Program-made: the position numbers and the translations under genes | In this document: positions 1 to 11,339 of the stretch, piece by piece | Layout: each line of letters opens with the position of its first letter | Numbering within the stretch: the first letter of the stretch is position 1 | Assembly (NCBI GenBank): GCA_016647705.1 | Contig: CM028336.1 | Location: 17,000,880-17,064,879, forward strand | Direction: 5' to 3' | Source of the DNA: Eucommia ulmoides | Taxonomy: Eukaryota; Streptophyta; Magnoliopsida; Garryales; Eucommiaceae | Length of the DNA: 64,000 nucleotides | Notes under the pieces: generated by a model | Told to the model about the DNA's origin: nothing | What the model saw: only the letters and a program-made list of their open reading frames with translations | Database searches by the model: none

Positions 1-278
1 GCTTCTTACTGACAGACATAAAATTAATTCATTTTAAGTGTCGTGCGTGATCCTAATTTGGATTGCATTAAGAATATATAGGTAAAGAGTTGTTTTCACC
101 TAGTTGTCTCCAATGTCTTCAAAACTCTTCACGTCTTCATCATTTCCATCTTGCACCCATAATACTTTTTTCGACGATTCCTGTTCTTGAACACATTACA
201 TAGAACTATAAATCTAAAACCACTAAGAAAAAACATTAGTCCCATAAAAATATCAACATTTAATTGTTCATCAAAACA
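1..278 (-). mobile_element. Fragment of GTCGAC-type Copia LTR, inverted, cut by window edge
   Basis: The reverse complement aligns with the first 320 bp or so of the solo LTR at 3678-5769. Both begin TGTTTTGATG and share a stretch containing the 19-mer TTAGGATCACGCACGACAC (the first T at the window's left copy corresponds in the reverse complement). The LTR 5' terminus is at 278 and the rest lies outside the window. It is inserted next to the 5' LTR of the Copia relic that follows. Probably a SIRE/Maximus-like lineage, judged from the GTCGAC repeats of its partner. Confidence 0.7.
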
Positions 279-1260
279 TTGGATTCAACAATGCATGTTA
301 TCTTTTGACTTAAGGTGGTGTTTGTCATGCGTGTGTGCTGCTATACTTTGATAATACTAAGTGTTGTCTTCTAGTAACGAAACATAAGAAGTATTCATTA
401 ATTATAATAAGACATACATGTGATTATTTGAGTATGCAATAAAGGATCTATCGTCCTTTCGCAAAATAAAATGTCATATGTGATAAGAAATGATTTACTT
501 GAAGTTTTTTACCAAAGTAATATGATAATTAGAATTAAATTCCTATCAATATCATAAGTAAATTATATGGAGGATTGGTACCTATACTTGAAGTAGAGGT
601 TTGCTATGTTAGTTCTTCTGGTACATAAATATAAAGACATTGAATTTTTTATAATTATAACTGGGTGGGTTCTTTGATTAAATTTATATCAACTAGATAC
701 ATATGTGATATATACATAGACGAGACTCACGGTTAGTGGAAATACCATGAATAAATTATTTTTTGCTGGGGCAAAATAGAATTTTTCCAAATTTAATTAA
801 TTATTTAATTAATATTTATATTTTTCAACTTTTGATACAAACCTAATAGGTCACATATAAATGGAGAATAGAAGTTGATTAGTCCTTTTAAGAAGAAATG
901 GATAGAGATGCTGAATTATTTAGAAATTTGGGGGTCAAATCATAATATAAGAAAAATAGGACTAGGGTTTTAACCCTAGACAAGTCTATAAAAGGGGGCC
1001 ACATATACTGTGGTCACCCATGGCATATAAAGAGGCTAAATTTTGGTTTCCTTCCCCCTCTTCCTTATTCACTTTCGGATTAATTTTTACTACCACCTAA
1101 ATTCAAAATGAACCTACCCTAGTTCTATTGATTTCGAAATCGAATTCCTAGATTATTAGTTAGATACTAGTGAAATGGATTTCTTTGTGTGAATACTGTT
1201 AGGATTGAAACACTTGCATCATTATTAGGAGATCTATACTTTTTCAAGGATCATTCCTAC
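279..1260 (+). mobile_element. 5' LTR remnant of Copia relic A
   Basis: Aligns collinearly with 5775-6740 and with the end of 3189-3677, so these are the two LTRs of one old element. Shared landmarks are TATACTTTGATAATACTA (331), an AATTAATTA block, a promoter (GGGTTTTAACCCTAGAC then TATAAAAG at about 987) and TTACTACCACCTAAATT (1088). The outer end was displaced by the inverted LTR at 1-278. The inner boundary and primer-binding site are not clear. Confidence 0.65.
987..994 (+). promoter_or_regulatory. TATA box of Copia relic A 5' LTR
   Basis: TATAAAAG follows GTTTTAACCCTAGAC and precedes GGGGGCCACATATACTGTGG. The homologous position in the other LTR reads TTTATAAAG at about 6412. Conservation between the two LTRs supports a real retrotransposon promoter, now probably inactive. 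Confidence 0.55.
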
Positions 1261-2106
1261 AGGATATACGAACGATAAGAAGATGTAACACTAGAAAAGT
1301 TTAGACCAAACATTAAATGTTAACTATGGAGATACATTTACCAGGAATGTAACCAAAACATCCAAAAAATAAAAAACTATGTGAATTAATGTAACTAAAA
1401 CATCCTAAGAGTAGAGTACAACTTTTAATAAGTCAGAATTGGCAAGAAATTAGTCTAGCATTAAAATACATCCAACTTGCATCACGCTCAAACATGATGA
1501 AAGATCTAAAATGGCTCGATGAATATATGCATTAAATTTTTTTTACTGCTCATAGTATAGAAAGATATCTAATGACAAAGGCAGTTGTTTAGAGTCTATG
1601 TTCTCCCAAAAACTTGGAACAAAACAAAAAATAAAAAATATAGGAGCAATTCAGTTTTGTTGCCCTCAATTTTTAGTTGGAAACAAAAGCAAAACATTAT
1701 GAACAGAAACAATTGTGTAAATAACTTTTATATCACATTCTCTCCAAGCAAACAACAAACCATCCAACAGAAAATATATGTTTTTTTAAAGAAATAATTT
1801 TAGGTATATTAACAAAAATAAAAATGAATAGCTATTCATTTGAAATTTTTGAATTTATTACAGCTTCGTTTATGAAGACGTGAATAAAAAACGGGTAAAT
1901 AATTTGGTGAAAACAACAATGATGGATTTGTAGGGAGAAAAATAACTTACAATTCACCTACACATGAAACACCCCTTCGCCCAAATATATCCATGTAGAC
2001 TTGGAATAAACATAATTAACCAACACAGAAAGCACAATTTCCATCCATTTATAGACATAAGCAAGTTTTTTGAAGCAGGAACATCCATTTTGATAAGACA
2101 GTCAAA
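1261..2106. other. Decayed internal region of Copia relic A
   Basis: Lies between the 5' LTR and the RT remnant. At 0.85 kb it is far too short for gag, protease and integrase, which are deleted. I see no recognisable coding domain. Confidence 0.4.
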
Positions 2107-3170
2107 TTGTTTTGTTACCTCCAAAATATGGATGATCCATGCGTGCACAAGAAAATGAATGGAAAGGCGATTTGTTTCCTAGTGTTTTATGCCGACGACA
2201 TTCTATTGATTGGAAATGATGTAGGAATGTTGTCAACTATAAAAGTATGGCTTTCTCAATTTTTCTCCATAAAAGATTTGGGAGAAGCATCCTATTTACT
2301 GGGTGTAAAGGTTTATACAGATAGATCTTAAAGGATGTTTGGTTGATTTTAGTCCGAGTACATAAATAAAGTGTTGGAGCGATTCAGCATGATGAATTCC
2401 AAAAGTGGCCATCTACCAGTCCAATATGGAATTCATCTGTCTAAGAAGATGAGTCCTTATGCTTATGAAAAAAATATTGCAATGTGTAGGATTCCATATT
2501 CTTCAATAATTGGAAATCACATGAACGTAATGCTATATACCAGGTTCGATATCAGTTATGTTGTCGGATTGACCAACAGATATCAGGTGGATTTAGGTTT
2601 GGAACATTGGAATATTGTGAAATGTACCCTCAAGTATTTGAGAAAAACAAATGATAAATTTCTAGTTTACGGAGGAGGGGAACTGAGAGTTGAAGGTTAT
2701 ACTGATTTAGATTTCCAATCCAATGTGGATGACTATAAGTCAACTTCGGGATATGTATTTATCCTAAATGGTGGATCGCTAGCTGGAGTCGTTGTAAGCA
2801 AACCATAACTACTGATTCTACTACTGAGACCGAGTACATTGTCGCTTTCGATGCAGATAAGCAAAGTGTGTGGATTAAGAAGTTTATTTCTAAACTTCAT
2901 ATGGTTCTAAACATTGAGTCACCGATAGCTTTGTATTGTGACAACAATAGTGTTATAGCTCAAGAAAAAGAACGAAAATCTTATAAAAAATCCAAACACA
3001 TAAAGCAACACTTCCATTTGATTCGTGAAATCATCGGAAAAAAATGGTGTCGACATTAAGAGAGTAGACAAAATGAATAAGGTGGCGAATCCATTCACTA
3101 AAACTATGACTTTACAACAGTTAGATCAACATCTTCAAAAGATGGGTATAAGATACCGTTATGATGTGCT
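2107..3170 (+). pseudogene. Copia RT-RNase H pseudogene (relic A)
   Basis: C-terminal part of a Ty1/copia polyprotein. Reverse transcriptase motif FYADDILLIGNDVG at about 2187, where the usual YVDD is YADD, then DLGEASYLLG and the RNase H region (GYTDLDFQSNVDDYKSTSGY at about 2695; ALYCDNNSVIAQ at about 2929; SKHIKQHFHLIRE). Two stops interrupt the frame near 2329-2350. A frameshift lies just before 2808 and another in the A-run near 3040. The end (KVANPFTKTMTLQQ, QHLQKMGIRY) is the normal C-terminus of such polyproteins. The finger domain, integrase, protease and gag are missing. Without these and with the breaks it cannot be functional. Confidence 0.88.
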
Positions 3171-3176
3171 ATAGTG

Positions 3177-3188
3177 CTAGTGGGAGAT
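3177..3188 (+). other. Polypurine tract of Copia relic A
   Basis: GCTAGTGGGAGAT, immediately before the 3' LTR that starts T(A/G)TTGGATG at 3189. This is the usual plant Copia plus-strand priming site; in intact relatives the next bases are TGTTGGA. Confidence 0.6.
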
Positions 3189-3677
3189 TATTGGATGTAA
3201 ACCCTATAGTCAATTATGTAATTTCACATTTAATGCTAGTATCTGTAAAGCGTTTCAATCTCAAGTATCAATAAAATGTATTCTTGTAATTATATCATTA
3301 TCGTTGTAGACCTTGGATATTGGGTGGAATATCCGACTACCAAAGATATTTGGTAGCTTGATATCCTAAATTTTTCCTAGTTGGTATTGGATTGTTGAAA
3401 AGAATCTTCAACAATCTAGTCTAGCTTAACCGTTGTTTTTTTTTTGAGAATGATAAGTCTCAATCCATTAGTATGAGATATTAGAACATCTGTAAGGGGA
3501 CTTTCTAGTAGTGAGAGACCGAACGTTATCATTATTGATATCTTACATAGTAGTTTTGCTCGGATCAAAATAGAATATCTAAGGTGTGATTGTATTGCGT
3601 GAAACTTTGTACTCGAGGTACTATATATTACTTGTAAAGGTTGGTATACTTTGATAATACTATGCATTGACCCTAGA
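3189..3677 (+). mobile_element. 3' LTR of Copia relic A, upstream part
   Basis: Begins at the polypurine tract and runs to the insertion point of the solo LTR. Its last 45 bp (TATACTTTGATAATACTA, then CATTGACCCTAGA) match the 5' LTR around 331-370. The LTR resumes at 5775 after the insertion and target duplication. Confidence 0.65.
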
Positions 3678-4670
3678 TGTTTTGATGGACATATTAATGT
3701 TAATGTTTTTTGGAACTAACATTTTTATTGAGTGATTTTAGAATTGAGTTCCAATTGAGCAAATGAGAAAAATGTTGAATTTCAAGGATAATAATTGATG
3801 ATAATTTTCAAGATTATATTTGACAATGGATTCAATATGATTGCAAATGAAGACATTGGAGATTTTTTTTGGAGCAGAAAATATTTTTTTGTATTTCTAG
3901 GTAAAACAACTCAATAATTTTATGTTCTTAATGTAACACGATTAGGATCACGCACGACACTTATTAAATTGATTAAATTATGCGTGTCATGATAAGAAGT
4001 GATAAATTTAAGAGTCTAAAATATTTTTCAAAAGTATTGGTCAAAGAAAATGTTTTAAAAATAGAAAATAAGGGATTTTAGGCTAGGACAATCGACCGAC
4101 ACAATGGCTGGTCGACTGGGAGATTCAATATGTAAAAAATAAAGTTTTTGGCCTGAATAGTTGACTGACGAGAGGCCGGTCGACTAGGAGATAGTGGATG
4201 GTATTTTTGGCGGTTGATGTCCGGTCGACTGACTAGCTACCAACGGTTGAAAAATGGATCATCGGAAGGGCAACTAATTGACCGCATGGAGGGTCGGTGA
4301 GGGTTCGATTTTCAAAAGTTTGACCAATTCGTTTTTCAAGATCTTCAACCCAAGTCCTATGATTTTGAATGTTATAAAAATTGATTTTAAGGGATTTGAG
4401 TATATTTTATATATCTATCATATATTTTGAAAATCTTATTAATTAGTCCTTATATTACTTGATTCTATGAGATTAACTAATAAAACTACTTTCTATATTT
4501 AAGGGGTTTGAATCAAATAAGTTTGGGGACTAAATTAAGCTTTTTAAAGAGTATTTTTTGGTTAAATATTTCATAATTCAAAGAATATATTATATAGGGT
4601 CTGTATCTGACTTTAGTGGTCTTATGTTTTGAAAAATAACTATTATAGGTATGTTTCGAAATCTATATAT

Positions 4671-4672
4671 AT

Positions 4673-4738
<66 letters not shown>
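4671..4738. repeat. (ATAG)n microsatellite
   Basis: Sixteen or so uninterrupted ATAG units within the solo LTR, preceded by TATATATA. Confidence 0.95.
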
Positions 4739-5259
4739 CTATGAATTTGAATACATATCGATCAAGAACAAGAGTTTAAATCAACCATATTCATAACGAG
4801 AGTATCATTTTGCTGAAAATATTTTTGAGAGAAAAAAGTTTTGAATTAAAGAAAGCGTCGTTCTTGCTATACTGGGTTTGAGTCTTACGATTGATCTTCT
4901 TAAAGAAATCCCAGCGAGATTGTTCTTGTTTACTTGTTCAAACTAATTATGCTTTAATTGATTAATATCTTTTGATTTAGCTTGTAGTATTTTTGTCTGA
5001 AAAATCGTTTTCTCTTTTGAATATCCTGAAAATATTACGAAATAATTTTTGCCTTCAAAGTCTAATTTATATTATCTTTGTGCTTTAATCAAGTAAAATC
5101 ATATTTGTATTCTCACGTACTTTTATCACATAGTATATCGGGACATTAATTGAGTATATCTCGTATTGAGGTAGTAGATGCTCATGTGGAAAACATATAT
5201 TTTTTGTATTTGTGAGTGTGAGAGGATTAGATACATTGGGTCAGTATCTAATCAAGGAT

Positions 5260-5520
5260 TATGTTTGATTCTTAGCCTGTAAAAATATTGATTTAATTCT
5301 ACTTGTAAAAAGATTATGTTAGTCTTAGCCTGGTAAAAAATACAGTTAGATTGGATTCTTAACTTGCAAAAGAACTAGATTCTTCCTTAGCCTAGTAAAA
5401 ATGAAAATTATAAAGGTTTGATTCTGAGCCAGGCAAAAGAATTAGGTTAGTCCTTAGCCTGTGAATAGGATTGTAAGGGTTTGGTTTCTATCTAGGAAAT
5501 GAATTAGGGTTAGTGCATTG
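5260..5520. repeat. Diverged tandem repeat inside solo LTR
   Basis: About five units of 45-60 bp, each with TTCTTAGCCTG(T/G)TAAAAA followed by TTAGGTT/TGATT. A known style of R-region repeat in large Copia LTRs. Confidence 0.6.
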
Positions 5521-5774
5521 CAAAATCTCTGTGAAAGCGTAGGGGAATGTACGTGGAAAAATATAGCTTGTTGAATCAGGATAAATTTGTTTATTCAATT
5601 TCTCTATCCCTATCTGTTTGGTTGTGCGTTTAGATAAATACGTTTCCACTATAACTCAAGATAATAATTTGATAGAAAAATTTGGTGATTGTTTGATTAA
5701 TAATTTATTTGTTTAAATTTTTATAACTACCCAATTCATCCTCCTCTTAGATAGATCTATGGACCAACACTAGG

Positions 5775-6740
5775 TGTTATTTTCTAGGCACAACCCTTCA
5801 AAGGTATTCATTGGGTATAGTGGGACATATATGTGAATATATAAGTATGCAAGAAGATTTATATCACTCTTAGCAAAAGAGACATTTAACCATGTGATTT
5901 ACTTTAATATAAGTCACCCAAACCTCTAATTAGAGTAATGTGATGATTAGAATGAGATTCCAATTTGTATCACAATATCAATCAAATATATATGATTAGA
6001 CTAGGGTAGTTTATTTAAGTGTATCCTATTAGTCCTTTAGGGTACACAGATAAAGAGATTATGGAATACACATATCACACCAAATAGAGTTCTTTTGGTT
6101 AAATTTCTACCAACTGGACACGGTTGTGATATATGGGTAGACTTGACTCACAATTGGAGAAAATGCTTTAAAGAAATAAAATATTTTCTTCTAGAAAGGC
6201 AAAATTGGATTTGTTATTAATTAATAAAATAATTAATTAATTATTTTTACCATACAACTTTTGGTATGAACCTAATGAGTTACACACAGGAAATTGATGT
6301 TAAAAGAGTCCTTGAAAAAAGAATGGGTAGTAATATTGAACTTAAGAACTTCAAGGGGCCAAAGTGCAATTAAGAAAAGAAGGTATCTGGGGTTTTGAAC
6401 CCTAGACTTCATTTATAAAGTGGAAGGCCACTAGTTGGCTGCCCCCACTTCATGAATTTCACCATAAAGAAATTTGCCCACATCTCCCTTGCTCTCTCTC
6501 TCTCTCTCTCTCTCTTCTATGTTTGTGAGATTGTGTTTTTCATCATGCACTACTAATTTCAATCTTACTACCACCTAAATTAAAAAACATAACTATTTTA
6601 GAGTCTTGAGATTAAATATGATCTTAAAAATTCCAAGAACATTCTTCTTTCTGAGGTCCTCTGTGTGCATATTGTTAGATGTAAGACATTTGTGTTACTT
6701 CCAAGATAATCAAACCTCTTATAGCTATATTATTTGTGCT
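5775..6740 (+). mobile_element. 3' LTR of Copia relic A, downstream part
   Basis: Continues the LTR interrupted at 3677. It aligns with 360-1260: GTATTCATT, then CAATTTGTATCACAATATC, GGGGTTTTGAACCCTAGAC with TTTATAAAG at about 6412, and CTTACTACCACCTAAATT at about 6566. A CT-repeat (6491-6513) was added in this copy. The outer end near 6740 is not sharp. Confidence 0.62.
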
Positions 6741-6984
6741 TAGACGCTCTCTTTGAGCTTTCTCCGACCACACCTCGAGAACTACTAGTTTTGAAGCTGA
6801 AGCAGTGGAAGAGGTAACATTTATATTAAAAGAGTTTTAATATATAATTGTTTTAATGTTAATACGGTTAAATCTGGCTTAAGAAAATTGGATATTAAAT
6901 TGTGATTTAAATTTTTTATATTTCGTTGTGTAGATATTGTGTTGATATGTTATTTTAATATCCGGTCTCTTTATTTGTATTCTT

Positions 6985-7345
6985 TTGTTTTAGTTTTGTC
7001 TCCATATTTTAAGGAATGATTTTAGAAAATTACTGTAAGTACATTTAGAATTACTGGAAATTATTCTTACATTTCAATTTTAGTTTTGCCCCCATATCCC
7101 GAGTAATAAGTAAATTTAGTACTAATAAAAATTTAAGTTTAGAATTAATGAAAATTATTTTTACACTTCAATTTTGGTTTTGCTTTCATATTTTAAGGAA
7201 TAATTTTAAGAAATTACTAAAAATAAATTTAATATTGATAGAAATTATTTTTACTCTTCAATTTTAAATTTGCTCTATATTTTAATGAATAATTATAGAA
7301 AAATACCAAAATTTAATTAATATGAATAAAAATTATTATTAATGC
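6985..7345. repeat. Tandem repeat, about 90-bp period, four copies
   Basis: The anchor T(A/G)(G/A)TTTTG(C/T) recurs at 6991, 7081, 7175 and 7265, each followed by CATATTTTAAGGAATAATTTTA(A/G)AAATTAC and AAATTATTTTTAC. Diverged AT-rich satellite-like block; no coding signal. Confidence 0.7.
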
Positions 7346-7379
7346 CAAGTATTTAGGGTCCAAGTATAAAAATTAAGAA

Positions 7380-9430
7380 GCCCATTAAAATCGTAGCAAT
7401 ATCCTATAACACACGCCTCTTTCTCTCACCCTCTCAAATTGTGCAAGGTAGTGGTTGGTCATCGTAGGTTACTTGAAGGTTGTCGTTGGTTATCGAACTC
7501 GACACGGGAAGCCTCTGAACATGGGAAGCTATTTAGGCATGTTTTTATTGCGCTCTTGAATTTTTGTTTTCTCTTAGAATTCGATGTTGGAAAGGTAGTC
7601 CCTAAGTTAGAAGGCTCTTAAACCCTTTCTCAAAATTCGTAGTCGATCGCGTTTTCGCTTTGCCAGTAAGTTTAATTCTCGATATTAAAAAAACTTGTTT
7701 TTTTTAAAATTAAAGTCCCCATCAAATAAGTCTCATGTACTTGAGAACTGTTAGGGCACATTTGTTCATCTTTCAACTCATAAAGAATCATGCAATATAT
7801 AATTAATCTATGGCTCTGTTTTTTCAGAAATATCATATCTTTATTTTCTTTTCCTACTTTCATAAATTCAAATTATCTTAAATCTTTGTAGGGAAGAGGC
7901 TTAATTTCTGAAAAGTTAGAGCCTTCGACATAGTGAACAAGATAGAGTTCTTGGAGCGCTTAACTGGAAATGTTTAATTCTTTGTTCTTCTCTTTGTTTT
8001 TTATAACAGTTCATTGAGTCCATTTTAAAAAATAAATAAATAATAGTAATAATAAAAGCACTTGGTTGGAAAAAGACTGATTATGGATGTTGTTCTTTAA
8101 AATTTTATTTTCCTGTCATGCAATAATTTATGTCTTTAACATCTAAAGTGTCTATTTAGTGTTTCTGTTCTCACAAGTTATACTTAATCAATTTATAGAT
8201 CGTTATATTTTGGTGTTTGGTTAAAAGAATAATTTGTAGTTCTGTGGTTATTTCTATGGTTAGTTACAAAATATTATTTAAAAATCTCATATTATTGTTT
8301 CCTTTTGCACTAATGTTTGATCTTTTTTTTTTGTATGTGTGTGCATGCGCTTTTTTTTTTTTTTTTTTTTTTTTTCATGTTTCAGAGGAATGTGTCATTT
8401 TTTAAACATATTTTTAAGAAATATTTTCAAAATAGGCGGATTTCATCCTTTGACAAAGTATTGTACCCAAATTCCATTACCCATTTTATTTATCTTATTT
8501 TTTATTTTACTAATTTTGTGATTTATGTAATAAAATAGGAATGAATAATATTTTTAAGAGACATTATGGTGGTCCAGCTCCTTTTCTATCTCTCTATCTA
8601 TATCAAAAAAGTATTCAACCATTTTCTTTTCTCTTATTTATTTTTGAAGCCTATTCTTTAATATCAAGTATGACTAAAAAGTAAGTTGAAAAGAATTAAA
8701 TACATTGCTCTAAAATAAATAAAATAAAAATTAGATACAAAACTTCATAATAGAATCATAAATATTAATTTAAGCTTTGTTCGGTTGGGAAAAAAATACT
8801 GTATCTACTTCATATTTATTGTTTGAACACTAATTGTCATGTATTGGTGTATAATTATTACTTTTCTTTTCAAGAAATTTCGAAACAGTTTATGCATAAT
8901 GATTAATATAATAATTTATTTTATATTTGTATAATATGATATAAAAGAGCATAGATTCAAATTATATTCTCAAAATATACTTTTGTGTACAATAATATGT
9001 ATTGAATATTACAATTGATCTTTTGATTTTATTGCCTAAATATTAAAAAAAAAATCAAATTAAAATTAATTTTTTAGTCTGTGCTTTTAGACATAAATTA
9101 TGCACTTGTAAATATATAAACAATATCATCTAAATAACAAATTAGGACATTTAAAAAAAAAATCATTAAGGTTTACATTAATTTTAATAGAATGGATGAT
9201 GAGACTGGATTGTGAAAATTTTTGTGTAAATATTTCACAATCTCATTTTTAACATGGTTAAATTAAATTATATTTTATAATTTTTAAGCTTTACTAGTTA
9301 CTTTCCTTTACAATTATACATTACAAAATTAATAGGGTACCACGGAGAATCTATAGGTTGGTTTGGGTAAGAATTTTGGAAGATGAATTTCATTTGGTAA
9401 AAGAAAATTTATTGTTTTTTAAAATCTTTT
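7380..9430. other. Unassigned region; possible relic of a gene 5' end near 7385-7965
   Basis: AGCCCATTAA (site II-like), a CT-rich leader (CTCTTTCTCTCACCCTCTC), then moderately GC-rich sequence and CCAG|TAAGT look like a 5' exon. TTTGTAG|GGAAGAGG at about 7892 looks like an acceptor. I cannot name a product and see no long frame. The rest to 9430 is AT-rich, with a T(21+) tract at about 8351, and holds nothing I can name. Confidence 0.25.
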
Positions 9431-9440
9431 GTTGTTGTAT

Positions 9441-9640
9441 TAATAAGAGCATCTCCAACAGTCGTTGGATATACTGTCCCATCCTCTATTATGGCACTTT
9501 TGAAAGCAAAAAACGATTTCAACAAATGTTGGATAATATTTGCCAAAATGGCATCGACACTCTTCCTTAGCCATATTTGGCACATGGTGCACCCTTAGCT
9601 AAAAAATGGTGGAGCCACTCTCTCTCTTGGGCATTGATTT
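9441..9640 (+). mobile_element. Possible MITE end (PIF/Harbinger-like)
   Basis: TTAATAAGAGCATCTCCAACAG at 9438 matches the left terminus of a common plant Tourist/Harbinger-like MITE class with TAA target site. The opposite terminus is not seen, so this is a truncated copy at best. Confidence 0.35.
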
Positions 9641-9677
9641 TATTTTAATTGTGAATATGAGACATAATTTGACTTGA

Positions 9678-10490
9678 ATTTGTTTAAATTTGATTTTAAT
9701 TATGACTATGTTTCTATGTGATTCAATAAGTTTGTACGTTTAACATTTAAACCATGTATTTTTAATCACGATTTTTAGTCATTTCATCTAATTTGGCTAA
9801 AAAATTAGACAGAATTAGGGATAAATTTGTAAACTTTTTTATTTCTTTCCTTTTTATTTTTTATTTTTTTTTCTTCATCTTTGTCACATGCGCTCTTCTT
9901 GATCAACGATCTCACATCTTCATCGATGATCTCACCAACAATCCATTACCAAAACACCATCAGACCACTTCTTCAACTTCATAGAATCATATTGTCTTCA
10001 ATTTCATTCACGCTACTAACTCCAATTGCTTTATCCCCACCTATAGAAATTCCTCCTCCTTCAACTGGTTAGCTTGACATAGTCTCCATGATGTTAATTC
10101 TCTCCACTGTTGTCACCTCCGCTTCTTCAATTTGTCTTGGTGACAATGACTTCCCCACTCCACTACTCTGTCTTCTCGCGAGACACCCCATCCGATGCCT
10201 CCTCATGGTGTACCCCATGGATGAAGGTGTTAGATCGCCTATGAAGAAGAATGGAAGTGATGAAGAAGAAGGAGGGAAAAAAAAAAAAGAAAAAAAATAC
10301 AACAATAAATAATAAAAAATGTAAATTTACAAATTTATTCCTAATTCCATCTAGTTTAAAAGTCAAATTAGAGGGAATGACTGATTAAAATCGTAATTAA
10401 AAATAAATAGTTTAAAGTATAATATATAAATTTATTAAACCATATAAAAACATGGTCATAATTATAGAGTTTAAAATGAAATTTGTCGTT
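9678..10490. mobile_element. Long inverted-repeat element 1
   Basis: The arms 9678-9945 and 10225-10490 are reverse complements at moderate identity. Shared blocks are ATAATTATGACCATGTTTTTATATGG-like outermost, AATTAGG(G)ATAAATTTGTAAA, and CTTCTTCATC...GGCGATCT innermost. The loop is about 280 bp. Layout suits a Mutator-type MITE or foldback element. Target duplication not resolved. Confidence 0.6.
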
Positions 10491-10539
10491 TTTAATTTTA
10501 ATAAAAAATATATATAGAAAATAATTTGAAATCAAAGTC

Positions 10540-10800
10540 TATCGCACTATTGAGCAAATCGCACATTAATTTAAATGTAAGAAAAACGACATTTTCAAAT
10601 TCGCCGTCGCCTCCTATCTCTCTTTCTGCTGCTCATCCGTCGCTTGCGTCGTCGCGTCCTGCTCGCGTTCGCCGCTGCTTAGTATTGTCGTGTCTGCTGC
10701 TGCTCGCCACTGCTCGCTGCGTCTCCGTCCTCGTTACCTGTTGCTCGACGCGTCGCCGTCGCCTCCTGTCTCTCTTCAGGTCTGTTCTTTCCATTTCTTA
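10540..10800 (+). other. GC-rich, gene-leader-like block
   Basis: A sharp GC and CpG rise (CGCCGTCGCCTCC occurs twice) in an AT-rich region, with a C/T-rich bias and CTCTTCAG|GTCTGT near its end. Resembles a plant 5' leader and first intron donor, either of a captured gene piece or of the NNF1-like gene 7 kb downstream. No protein recognised. Confidence 0.3.
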
Positions 10801-10877
10801 TGTGGTGAATATTGTTTGACTGGATTGTTACTATTATTTTAGTTTTGTTTGAGCATTTCATTCTACGTTGTATTGAG

Positions 10878-10982
10878 GCTTAAATTGTGGCTTCTTTGGA
10901 TTGTGATATTGTGTCTAATGATTGATCTTGCTTAAATTGTGGGTTCTTTGAGTTGTGATATTGTGTCTTATGATTGATTTTG
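10878..10982. repeat. Direct tandem repeat, about 51 bp x2
   Basis: CTTAAATTGTGG(C/G)TTCTTTG followed by TGTGATATTGTGTCT and ATGATTGAT occurs twice, back to back, with few differences. Confidence 0.75.
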
Positions 10983-11339
10983 TTTCTTATGGCTACAAGA
11001 GTTATGGATGGACAAATCATGCAAATAAATTGTAAGCACCCAAGAAAATAGGAAGAAGATAATTAGTCAATTGATCTAATTATGGTTATCCTTTCAATGA
11101 TTTGTGTTAGGGCTATGCTACTTGTATTAATTATATGATGTTATACGTAGGGAGCCTTCATATGACTATTAGCTTGAACGAAGAACCTTTTTGAATCAAA
11201 TATACTGGGACGATGGTGTTGAGTGTCTTGAATTAAGTCGCATCTTGGAAGAAAAATGTCAATTGAAACAAACAAAACATGTCCCTATTGGAGAGGTTGT
11301 AGCAATGTTTCTCCATATTATTGGTCATAATCTAAAATA

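Larger units (their letters stand above)
3678..5769 (+). mobile_element. Solo Copia LTR, GTCGAC-repeat (SIRE/Maximus-like) type
   Basis: A 2,092-bp sequence starting TGTTTTGATGG and ending CACCTCCTCTTAG-like sequence then GGACCAACA, flanked by CTAGA (3673-3677) and CTAGG (5770-5774). It has no internal domain, so it is a solo LTR left by LTR-LTR recombination. Inside are three GGTCGACTG-type motifs (about 4100, 4164 and 4223) followed by CTACCAACGGTTG, a GATA microsatellite, and a diverged tandem block (5260-5520) repeating TTAGCCTG(T/G)(T/A)AAAA. These traits are typical of large plant Copia LTRs of the SIRE/Maximus group. Confidence 0.75.

Noticed and set aside
1..4000. A 4-kb element bounded by terminal inverted repeats
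   Set aside because: The inverted match is between the 5' ends of two LTRs of one family. The right copy continues as a 2.1-kb LTR with its own target duplication, so the pair does not define one element.
4090..4240. CRISPR-like array from spaced GGTCGAC motifs
   Set aside because: Repeats are short, diverged and irregularly spaced within a eukaryotic LTR.
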